A DNA stretch of 64,000 nt from Porodaedalea pini (taxonomy: Eukaryota; Basidiomycota; Agaricomycetes; Hymenochaetales; Hymenochaetaceae), in NCBI GenBank assembly GCA_002794775.1, contig NBAY01000001.1, forward strand, positions 1,364,001 through 1,428,000, in the 5' to 3' direction. How positions within the stretch are numbered: the first letter of the stretch is position 1; each line of letters opens with the position of its first letter. Positions 54,907 through 64,000 of this stretch are shown in pieces. The position numbers were made by a program, and so were the translations under genes. Under the pieces are notes generated by a model. The model saw only the letters and a program-made list of their open reading frames with translations. It was not told the DNA's origin and ran no database searches.

Positions 54907-57133
54907 ATGTGCCTATTCACACCGCCTTACCCGCCTTACGACCCTAAGGACAAGAACGGGTCAGTCGTGCGAAAGAAAAAAACTAGATATCAGATAACTC
55001 TCCAGACTGACATTTGAACAGATTCTCGTCAGTACATCTATCTACCTCTGCCAGTGGCTAACTTACGATACTTGTGGAACGCGGTAGTTATGAGACAGTG
55101 TCCAAACGATGGCCTATTATCATCACGCAGCTCATCGACCACATTCATCGCGTGAATCATGATCTCACCATGGCTGGCGTTGGCGGTAGCGGTGACCCGC
55201 ACTGGGAGGCCCGCGTTGAAGAGGGCAAGACGATCATTGAGAAAGTCAGTAAGCTCAAGTATGAGATGGCGAGGGATAAGGATTTGCAGTATGTGCATGT
55301 GGATTTCAGTGCTACTGGATGGATGAGGTACTGATGAGGACGATTGTAGGCCGATCGGGCAGGATGGCGAGGCGGATGTGGATACATACAATACCAAACT
55401 CGCACAGCTTGCGGAGAAGGGTGCGAATACATGGTTCACGGCGCCCTGGCTTTATGCAGAGTGCGTAGTATGCCTCCAGTCATCTCTACCAGCTGATGTG
55501 CATTGCTCAGATGTTACCTGTACCGCTTACTCCGCTCCTGGTTCGCACCAACGACGCACTGGCGGTACTACGATCCATTCCTCGCGGGAAAGGACGACTC
55601 GTTCAAGGCATCGTCTGCGGCGATATACAGTGCGTATCTACGAGCTTGGGAGTCGTATGAAGCTTACGTGCTGCAGAACTTGCCGCTACGATGCACGAGT
55701 TCGAAGAGACCAAGGCTGAACTTGAGACGGACCCAGGCAAGTTGGCCGTACTCTTCAACGAGATGATCCAGATGTGTCTTTGGGGGAACGCTACCGTGAG
55801 TGTTCTCGGCTTGTCGTCTCGTGTACGGAGAGTGCTAATGCCAATGTAGGACCTGTCGTTGCTTACGAACCTTACGCATGAGGACATTCTGAAGCTGCAG
55901 AGTGTAGGGAGAGACGCACAGGAGGAGCGCAAGGCGTTTATCCTGCATGATGATGAGAAAGACGCCTTTGCACATTTGAGTACTCTGCGCGATTCGAGGG
56001 TCGATCTCATTCTCGATAATGGTGGGTTATTTTGTTTCTATATCGTGTGCGGATTTGATCTAATTGAGGATTCAAGCTGGATTTGAAGTGCGTCCGTTAC
56101 TAGTTTCCGGGTAAAGCTTTGAACGAAGCAAAAAAATCCAGCTCTTTACAGACTTCGTCTTCGCGGATTTCCTCGTAACTTATACGCCCTACGTCTCGAA
56201 GGTCGTCTTCCAGTGCGTCTCATTAAATGTGTTTCACAAGCGACCCTCAGCGTGATAATTATGTATGATTCAGCCCGAAATCGATTCCATGGTTCGTCTC
56301 AGACGTGACACCGCCCGACTTCCGCGCAATCTTCACCGCTCTCCGCTCACAAACCTTCTTCCTCGGCGATGCGCCGTCAGAGTCCGCACGTGCGCAACTC
56401 GCGGCGCTCGTGCACCGCTGGGAGGGGTACGTCGCGTCTGGCGCATTCGCGTTGAGCGTACCAATGGAGACGAATTTGGGTGAGAAGAATGAGATGTATG
56501 ATTTTTGGACGGCGCCATATCCGTATTGGGAGATGAGTGTGAAGGCGCCGGTGTTATATGACAGTTTGAGGGGGAGTGGCCTTGTGGTGCTTAAGGTATG
56601 TCTTCGTGCTATGGTGCAGATTTACAAGCGATATTGATGGGGTGGGATAGGGAGATTTAAAGTGAGTGCCAGATTCTTACTTGGAGTGCAGGAGTTAACA
56701 TGCGCGCTGGGTCTAAAGTTACAGAAAGTACGTATGATATCTTTTGTTTCCAAGGACTTGGATTTATATGGTCCTTACCCTACAGATTGACCGGCGATGT
56801 CAGCTGGCCCGCCTCGACACCGATGGCCGAAGCAATAGGTATGCCTCATTACAAAACTCATTGGCAAGTCCTTCACTTATGAACGTGAAATCGCGTAGGC
56901 CCGTTGGCAGGTGCGTTCCCTATCCTCAGCCTGCGCACAAGCAAGGCGGACGTCGTCGTCGGAGTAGATCAAGCGAAGGCGGACGCGCTTGATAGGAGCG
57001 GTGAGAAATGGCGTGTTAATGGAAAGTAAGCTCTGTTTCTTGTTTCTCATTCCTTTTTCGTGTGTCTTTCTCTGACTTGGTTACTATTAGGTATGCAATG
57101 ATCTCGTTTGTACCACAAGGATCTCGTGTGTGA
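54907..57133 (+). CDS. ARMT1-like damage-control phosphatase (DUF89)
   Basis: About 14 exons from MCLFTPPYPPYDPKDKNG to FVPQGSRV. DUF89 proteins are metal-dependent phosphatases that remove phosphate from damaged sugar phosphates. Family blocks join in order: YETVSKRWPIIITQLIDHIH, WFTAPWLYAECYLYRLLRSW, HWRYYDPFLAGKDDSFKASS, NEMIQMCLWGNATDLSLLTN, RVDLILDNAGFELFTDFVFA, VVFHPKSIPWFVSDVTPPDF and FWTAPYPYWEM. The end reads DVSWPASTPMAEAIGPLAGA, SLRTSKADVVVGVD, KWRVNGKYAMISFVPQGSRV. The metal-binding Asp/Asn of GNATDLS and LDNAGFE are kept. Three micro-exons of 11, 11 and 9 nt (56077-56087, 56651-56661, 56719-56727) are needed to read it. Confidence 0.9.
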
Positions 57134-57871
57134 GCGGGAGCTGCGGATGAGTCCGCATTGACGTGAAGTTTACAGAATCGCATAGAAGATGAAGCAGATG
57201 TATCGCTAGAGATTGTAAAAGTAAGCTCATACATGAATGTATATTGATAAATGGGGCTGTGGACCGTTGGTTGGTTGAGTAGTGGACCAAGGATGAGGTA
57301 GGATGGACCAATTGATGATTGGTTGTGGAGATGTAGCCTATAAGGATTGTCCGCAACAAGCGATGGTCAAAGCACTTTTTATGGACATGTTGAGTTTGAT
57401 TCGTTCACTGAGATCCTTGTCGAGCTAATCTTTGTAGATCGTATTGTTTACGCTTTATTTACGCGTCGTTATCGCGTGATCGACGATTGTATAACCGCAA
57501 CAACGACCGCGTCTCGTCGTTATCTCGCTCGTCGTATTCCAACAAAAATCGAGAAGTAGTGCTCCAAGGTGTGTTTTAGTTTATGCACGTGCTTCACGCC
57601 CGCTGACAGCTGGATATTTGCTATCATGGCAGAGCTTATCTACAACTCCCACGAGTTTTTTAAAAGAAGCAAGATGTTCCTTCTCGACTTGTTATCATGG
57701 CCTGCATCTATCTTTATCCCAATTCAACGGGCCTCCATTGACCCCGAGGGCCGGATCCGGCGCTGGGCGGTGATACGATATGAAATAAGGGCGTCATGCT
57801 TTAGAACTTAGAAGAGAGGAGTTGGGGCTTCCCTTCTTCTACCACCGTTTCCTCCTCTCTCGCTGCCAGTC
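57134..57871. other. Spacer with permease promoter
   Basis: The 738-bp gap between the DUF89 stop and the permease start must hold the permease promoter. A pyrimidine-rich stretch (CTTCTTCTACCACCG...) lies just before the permease ATG. No RNA gene or terminal repeats are visible. Confidence 0.55.
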
Positions 57872-60126
57872 ATGTCAAAGTCGATGAAAGACCAGATTGC
57901 CGTAGCGGACGAGGAGCTGCTCGCCGGGCTAGGATACAAGCAGGAGTTCCAGCGTGCATTCACTCCGCTTGAGGTATTGTTCTCTTGGCCTTATTGTGCC
58001 GAGAGTCTTGGTTGAGCTTATATGTGTTCTAGGTCTTCGGCATTGCGTTCAGTATTATTGGTCTCCTGCCCTCTATTGCGTGAGTGACATATATTCTAAG
58101 TCGGCTCACCTTGGCTCACCGGGCTTGCAGTTCTGTGTTGTTCTATGCGATCCCGAATGGCGGACCGTCGGCCATGGTCTGGGGGGTACGTTCATTCTTC
58201 TAGTCCATAAGGATACGTTTCACTGACTTGGAGTACAATGAAAGTGGGCAATCGCAAGTATATTCATCCTCTTCGTCGGCATGTCCATGGGTGAGCTCGG
58301 CTCGGCCGCACCGACCTCTGGTGGAGTGAGTCCTTACGCTTGATCCGACCCGCATCGGTGCAATTCATTCAAATTCAAATTGCAATACAGCTTTATTTCT
58401 GGACACATTCGCTCTCGTCTCCTCGATGGCGGAATCTCCTCGCGTGGATTGTAGGATGTGAGGATTTGTTTTCTTTCTAGCCGTTTTGATGCGTGTGCTG
58501 ATGAAATTGTAAGATGCAAATACTGTTGGCACCGTGTCGGCTGTCGCTTCTATCAACTGGGGCTGCGCCGTGCAGGTTATGGCGGCTGCTAGCATTGGCA
58601 GCAACGAGGCGTTTGTCGCCACGGATGCTCAGACTTTGTGCGTCTTTCACTCTTTTGAATGGAACTAAATATTCAGATACATATTAATACTTCGTTTTTA
58701 GCGGCGTTTACTGTTTGATAATGATCACGTGCGCTGTGATCTGTTGCCTTGCGACGAATGTCCTCGCACGTCTGCAGACCGCGTATGTCATTCTGAACGT
58801 CCTGTGAGTTCTCTCCTGTATTCTATTTTGGGCCCCTTGTTGAATTGAAGTACTTGGCGTCATCTGTTCCTGAAGGTTATGTTTGGCTGTTATTGTCGCG
58901 CTTCCAGCATCTACTCCGAAGGAGCTTATGAACGACGCGGGTTTCGCGCTCGGAAATTTCACTAAGGGTGAGTCTCACATATCACCCTCTCAGTTCGGCT
59001 TGAAAAATATTGTGCATTTCAGCGACGACCTGGACACCCGGATTCGCCTTCATTCTCAGCTTCTTGGCCCCGTTATGGACAATTTGTACACTCACGTCCT
59101 TACTCCTCATAACATCTATAAGTACTTATTTATCGTTGCAGGCTCCTTCGACTCAGCCGTACATATAAGCGAAGAGGCGTCCAACGCCGCAGTCGCCGTG
59201 CCCTGGGCCATCGTCGGCGCGATCTTCGTTTCAGGTGTACTCGGCTGGGCGATCAATGTTTCGCTCGCGTTCTGCATGGGCACGGACCTCGACTCGATCA
59301 TTAACAATGCGATTGGCCAGCCGATGGCGACGATCTTCTTTAATAGCTTCGGGCAGCGCGGCACGCTCGCGGTGTGGGCTGTCGTCGTCCTGGTGCAGTA
59401 CATGATGGGCACTTCAATGTTATTGGCCTCGTCCCGCCAGGTCTTCGCGTTCTCGCGCGACGGTGCGCTGCCCTTCTCGCGGGTACTGTATAGGATGAAT
59501 GGGTATACGCGGACGCCCGTGAATACGGTGTGGTTTAGTGCGATACTGGCGATGCTGCTGGGGTTGTTGGTGTTTGCGGGCCCGCAGGCGATCAATGCGG
59601 TGTTTGAAATATCTGTGACGGCTTCGTATGTGGCATATTCGATCCCGATTGTTGCGCGCTTTGCGTTCAAAAACGATTTCAAGCCGGGCCCATTTAGCCT
59701 CGGCGTCTTCGTGCGTTCTCTTTCTCTTCTTTCTTCTGCTTTACTTTACTTTTCTCTCTCCTACAATTGAAATACCAAATACTCACATCTACACGCACGA
59801 ATACTCAGAGCCTCCCCTGCGCCATAATCTCCGTCCTCTGGATGGCATTCATGTTCCTCGTCTTCCTCTTCCCGACGGACCCTGCACCCTCTGCACCGCA
59901 TATGAACTACAGCATCGTCGTCCTCGGCGGGATCATGTTCCTCTCACTCGTGTACTACTATTTCCCGAAGTACGGCGGTGTACATTGGTTTACGGGGCCG
60001 GTGCGCACTGTTGTGGATACGCCGTCGGAGATGGCTGAGACGGAAGGTAACGGGTCGGTTGGCGAGGAGAAGAAGGAGAGGGAAGGGGAGAAAGGGAGTG
60101 TGGAGGTTGGATCGGCGGAGTCGTGA
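57872..60126 (+). CDS. APC-superfamily GABA/amino-acid permease
   Basis: Many short exons; the first is 57872-57973 (MSKSMKDQIAVADEELLAGL...). It is a multi-spanning transporter of the amino-acid/choline/GABA group, probably in plasma or vacuolar membrane. Blocks in order are FGIAFSIIGLLPSIASVLFY, GGPSAMVWGWAIASIFILFV, GMSMGELGSAAPTSGGLYFW, SINWGCAVQVMAAASIGSNE, WTPGFAFILSFLAPLWTICS, FDSAVHISEEASNAAVAVPW and MGTSMLLASSRQVFAFSRDG. ALPFSRVLYRMNGYTRTPVN and a hydrophilic Glu/Lys tail end the protein. The AIP-like SAAPTSGGLYFW and the FDSAVHISEEASNA block are hallmarks of this family. The substrate cannot be told from sequence. The exon carrying LSFLAPLWTI has short flanking introns (about 50-80 bp). 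Confidence 0.92.
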
Positions 60127-60574
60127 CGACGGGAGGTGGTACTATCCATAGACAAAATTTAAGGGAAGTTGAACAAACACGATCTAGAGGTAGCTTGTCT
60201 AAAATGTATTGGAATTCTTTCTGACGTCAACGAGAGTAAAAATCGGCTTGGAAAGAGAGGTAGGGTGTTTAAATGTACTAGGGAAGGCAAGCATGAATTT
60301 ATGACTACCGGTGCGCAGGAGACGCGTAAATAAAGAACAAAAAGTCCGGCACGTGATCGGGACCGCCTTCACCTAACCTCATGCTAACATTAATATTGGC
60401 ACTGGTTATTTGATACAATGATACGGCTGACACGGCGCTGAAGGCATGCGGCTGATGTGTTTTCTATTTAGCGCCCCTTCGACTCCGGACATATCATCAG
60501 CCCCCTGACTCCTGATATCAGCAAGCCTTTCTCGAGGCCCTGGAATCCATCAACTCTGCACTTCCGACATCGTG

Positions 60575-61598
60575 ATGCTTGCCGCAGACGACAGAGGAGA
60601 CAAAGAGGAGCATCCGCCTCCCTATAATCTCGCTCCCCAGCTCCCGCGTACTCACACATCATCTTCAACAGCTTCGCGAACGTCTGCTCCGAGACTCAGT
60701 CCCTCCGTACGTCATGCAGGCTCGAGTCATGCAACCCAAGGGCTTCCGAACATCCCTGTAACGAACTTCTTGACCATAAGGCGCGCGGACTCGTGGATCA
60801 AGGGGACATATGTCATCGATCCAGGTCTTCAGGTCCCCGACGAGTCCCTTCTTGGTGGGGATTCGAGCTCCACCGCGAGCTCGAGGCAGTCGAAATCTGC
60901 ACCTGGGTCTAGTGAGCGGGATAGTGAACACGGAGCGAGAAAGAATCTATGCTTTGAGTGTAGTAATAAAAGCATATCGGTCGATGTGTGGCTTGTCGGC
61001 GATGACTCGGCTTATGGACGACAGGTCGGCGTGGATGAGAGGAGGGCTTTGCTGGATCTGAAAACCGATAATGGGTTTATCAGCTTAAGACTCGTAAGTA
61101 GGATTTCTGGCTTATCGCAATGCATATACCCTAACTCATTCACTCCCCTAATCAGAACTCAACAAAAACGCGGCCTTTCACACTGACTGCCTTCTCTCAG
61201 AACGGCTCCGTCACCGTCGCGCTCCCGCCGGACTTTGTGGGGCCTGTAACGATGAGCACGTTCAATGGCGAAGTTGAGCTCTCCGATACGATGCAGACGC
61301 GCCTCGTGACGTTCTCGGAGGTGGACGGAAAGAGGACTGGCTTCGTCGGTGATTTTCGCAGGAATAACTACAGTTGAGTCCGTCTCAGAATGGTGAAATT
61401 TAATTTCAACGTTGTTGCTGACTGTAAGATTTGTATTTCACAGCTGGCAGACAAGACTGGAATGGGTCCACTGTTGATATAGGAGGTCGTAATGGTCGAG
61501 TAAGGCTCTCATTTGTCGATGAAGAGGAGACGAAGATCTCAGGTAATACGAAGAGTATAAACAATTCAGGGTTTATGCGTAGGATCTTTCGTGGTTAA
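60575..61598 (+). CDS. DUF7330-like protein C, intact
   Basis: Exons 60575-61093, 61201-61372 and 61444-61598 give 281 aa. The N-terminus has HPPPYNLAPQLPRTHTSSST and a Ser/Thr-rich spacer. The conserved part reads VTNFLTIRRADSWIKGTYVI, DPGLQVPDE, LCFECSNKSISVDVWLVGDD, GSVTVALPPDFVGPVTMSTF, TRLVTFSEVDGKRTGFVGDF and QDWNGSTVDIGGRNGRVRLS. The repeating strands suggest a beta-rich adhesin-like or auto-transporter-like solenoid (inference). No signal peptide or membrane helix is visible. It is the only intact member of the three family copies here and gives the template by which A and B are recognised. Function unknown. Confidence 0.8.
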
Positions 61599-62249
61599 AG
61601 GGCGCCGGGCCATGTGAAAGGTGGTAATGTACATCTAGTAGGAAGCAGTCATGATATGCGTCTTTGAATCGAGATCTTCTTATGTGTACAACTGCAGAAA
61701 TTTACCAATCTGGTATCAATGAAATTTCATGTATTCTGGTGGATAAAGTCTTATGGATGCAGGAAGGGCATGGATGTTATCTAGCTTAAAACATACCTGA
61801 TCGAGTCAGTTTCTTACACATACTCCTGAGTACATATTTTCATGATGTGCAGAAAAACAATTAATTGAAAATAACTTGACCTAGTCATCTTTTTTGTATG
61901 CAGAAAAAGTTTTTTTGTCTGCCAATATATATGCTCTAGAGAGAAATAGCGGTATTCTATAACTTTCTGCGCTGATTCGTGCTGTATTCTTGCTTAAGAA
62001 ATGAATAAAAGTGTGGTGTTCCAAGAAATTTCCCGCCGCAAGTTTACAATGGGGAAGATATGCACACATGCAAGTGTGCATCGTACATCGCCAAATGCGT
62101 AAATAGAGTATAAACAACACGTCTGACCGCACATGGCACGTGCACTAATGTTTATGATTGCTGTTATCTACTAACTACAGCCTACCAACTGCTCGGAAAG
62201 AAAGGATGATCGAAACAATGGAGTTGCCCATGTCAAGGCACAATATGGA
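61599..62249. other. AT-rich spacer
   Basis: Nothing recognisable; only short ORFs without motifs. Confidence 0.55.
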
Positions 62250-62759
62250 TCATGCAGAATGTATGCGCTGTTGGTGAATGTACCAACAAATTACATGATG
62301 GAAAGAGATGCGGCATGATGAAATAATGTCCTCACATTCAAAATGTATGGAGGTGGCATAGTTGAAAATTGAGTCATAGTCATGGTTGAAAGGAAAAATG
62401 AAATAAAAGGAGGCAAGATGCGACAGGTCTGGAAGGTGCTGTCCATACATGACGGCTAATTCATAGGGTAGGCCCGGTGTGGGTATAAATGGTTCTGCAC
62501 ATGGGTTAAGAGGATATTTGCCAACAAAAGATGGCAGGCCGGGTTGTGGATCTGGGGGTGTGTGATAACTGATGAATTCCAGTTGGAAATTACTGTGTGG
62601 ATTGGCTGATAAAGCCCAAAGTTTGGTGATAATTTCGACCAAAGAGGCCAAAGGCAAAGGGGGCAACGATAGGTAGTGCCATGATGCTTCAGCAAGCAAA
62701 CGACAGCGTATAAAATGGAATGTTTGCCTGTCCATGGCAGGAGGCATGGGAGGGCTCAA
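62250..62759 (-). CDS. Unrecognised ORF, 169 aa
   Basis: An open frame from MSPPMPPAMDRQTFHFIRCR to a stop at 62250. It is rich in Pro, Phe, His and Tyr, with LLAEASWHYLSLPPLPLASL, GLPSFVGKYPLNPCAEPFIP and YFIFPFNHDYDSIFNYATSI. No signal peptide, zinc or catalytic motif is clear. The region lies next to a hAT MITE, and such ORFs in mushrooms are often transposon remnants. A chance ORF is possible. Confidence 0.3.
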   Translation of the reverse strand: MSPPMPPAMDRQTFHFIRCRLLAEASWHYLSLPPLPLASLVEIITKLWALSANPHSNFQLEFISYHTPPDPQPGLPSFVGKYPLNPCAEPFIPTPGLPYELAVMYGQHLPDLSHLASFYFIFPFNHDYDSIFNYATSIHFECEDIISSCRISFHHVICWYIHQQRIHSA

Positions 62760-62998
62760 AACTTGGGTGTTACATGCCTGGCGACGACTATGGTGTCAGC
62801 AACAGGGCGAGGTATGATGGAAGGTGAGAGGGCGGCACAGCGGTGACACCAGCGATGATCTAAGATCCAGGACTGCGGATAGTATGCGATCAAGGACACA
62901 GTTAAAGCGGGTCAGAGTTCTGCAATAATGCATGAAGGTCGTTGACGGGACTAGGTCTCAGAGCAACTTTCCCACGATGGGGATGATGGGAGTAAGAG

Positions 62999-63644
62999 TA
63001 GAGTTGGAGGGGAAACTCCTGGAGGCCTGTGGGAATCATTAACCACTGTGGCTAACTTGTGGAGGGACCGGTGGTTGTGGTTAACCACCGGTTGGAAACT
63101 GTGGGAGATGGTGTGTAAGCATCCAAATATAGTAATTTGTAAACAATTGTTGCCGCGTCGTTACCAAAAATGAAAATTGTGCATGTAATGCGTCTCGGCC
63201 TAAGTGCTCTGAAAGCCACAAGACCCGGACCTCACTCCTTAAGTTTTATTCCAATTTGGCACCTCCAGTGCTTGATTCACAGCTCCGTCTGTGCCATAAT
63301 CTTCAACATCCTCAGCAGGAAGACCGAATGATTTAAAATCATAGTACTGATTTGAGAAAGGAAGGTTATCTGGAGACTAGAAAGATAGTAGAATAGCTCT
63401 TGAAGCTTAGTTTCAAGCTCTTGAGGACCTAGAATGTTTACAGACATAGCTGTATGTGCCTCGACTGAATTTTTTTTTGATTAGATTACCCTACACTATG
63501 ACATAAGAAATAATGACTAATATATCTAATTGGGTTTACCACAGGCCATTTTCGACAGTGCCCTGTGGTGAAGTGGTTAACCCCGTGGGAAACCACGGTG
63601 GTTAACCACTCGGTGGGTAACTCCGAGTTTCCCCTCCAACTCTA
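62999..63644. mobile_element. hAT-type MITE with 8-bp target duplication
   Basis: Perfect 20-bp terminal inverted repeats (TAGAGTTGGAGGGGAAACTC at 62999-63018, complement at 63625-63644) are flanked by identical AGTAAGAG octamers (62991-62998 and 63645-63652). GTGGTTAACCAC-type motifs repeat near both ends, like subterminal transposase sites. The 646-bp interior has no transposase. Eight-bp duplications with TAGAG-type ends define hAT elements. The element looks young, since duplication and repeats are perfect. Confidence 0.9.
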
Positions 63645-63652
63645 AGTAAGAG

Positions 63653-64000
63653 GTTAAAGAGTGCACTAACGGAGTTTGATGTTCCTTCAGCTTCAGCCTT
63701 CAGGCTTTGTCGCTCGTACATAGCTAATATCACGTTCTGTCATTGCCAAGTACTCGCACCACAAGCACTGTGAAACTGTGCAAACTCAGTTCGGACCAAA
63801 GGGGCATATAACCTAAAATTTTCAATAAATGACACGGCATACTGGGCGCAGTCGGCGCAGCTGGTGCAGTCTACAGCACGACTTCTTGCTCTTAAACTCC
63901 GACTATAGTCTACTGAGACCATCGCACGCCTCTGCATTTCTAGAACCAAAGTCAGATCTGTACGCTCACATCCTGCTCGTGACGGACAACAAGGGGGTGG
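63653..64000. other. Window end
   Basis: No supported gene; the short minus-strand ORF 63740-63949 has no motifs. Confidence 0.5.

Overview
The window looks like nuclear DNA of a filamentous basidiomycete, most likely an Agaricomycete. Genes are densely packed on both strands and cut by many short GT-AG introns of about 50-70 bp, including micro-exons of 9-19 nt. The ER Hsp70 ends in HDEL. The gene set fits this group: MYND zinc-finger, F-box, Kre9/Knh1-like GPI protein, aryl-alcohol-type aldo-keto reductases, DUF7330-like proteins, Tad-like LINE and a chromodomain Ty3/gypsy element. No database could be searched, so names rest on motifs and family memory. Exon joins were worked out by hand from splice signals and reading frame.

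Layout. 1-9.5 kb: a MYND/CCCH zinc-finger gene with an unclear 5' end, the ER chaperone BiP/Kar2, a decayed F-box gene and a Kre9/Knh1-like cell-wall protein on the minus strand. 9.5-16.5 kb: a secreted flavin monooxygenase-like gene followed by two tandem pepsin-like protease genes. A copy of the monooxygenase 3' end sits between the proteases and marks a segmental tandem duplication, and a MITE lies in the second spacer. 16.5-30.9 kb: a Tad-like LINE on the minus strand, split inside its reverse transcriptase by an 8,011-bp Ty3/gypsy chromovirus with 424-bp LTRs and a GCGTC target duplication. 30.9-38.3 kb: housekeeping genes for MsrA, the complex III hinge protein QCR6, a small unknown protein and an importin-13-like karyopherin. 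38.3-49.2 kb: a large inverted duplication with two intact aldo-keto reductase genes facing each other across a loop that holds a foldback element and a DUF7330-like gene. 49.2-52.6 kb: a second, interrupted DUF7330-like gene, an HMG-box gene with frame breaks and a tRNA-derived sequence. 52.9-61.6 kb: an unknown conserved-looking protein, a foldback MITE, an ARMT1/DUF89 phosphatase, a GABA/amino-acid permease and a third DUF7330-like gene. 61.6-64 kb: an unrecognised ORF and a hAT-type MITE with a perfect 8-bp target duplication.

The housekeeping genes appear independent of each other. The most informative part is the mobile DNA. The gypsy element has an 11-nt primer site that is a perfect complement of its own predicted mRNA 5' end (Tf1-type self-priming), a candidate -1 frameshift heptamer between gag and pol, and an extra ORF between the chromodomain and a displaced pol-like tail. 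All five of its premature stops are TGA codons explicable as CGA-to-TGA, and all four LTR differences are at CpG sites, which suggests decay of methylated DNA. At least four structurally distinct small inverted-repeat elements lie in the gene spacers.
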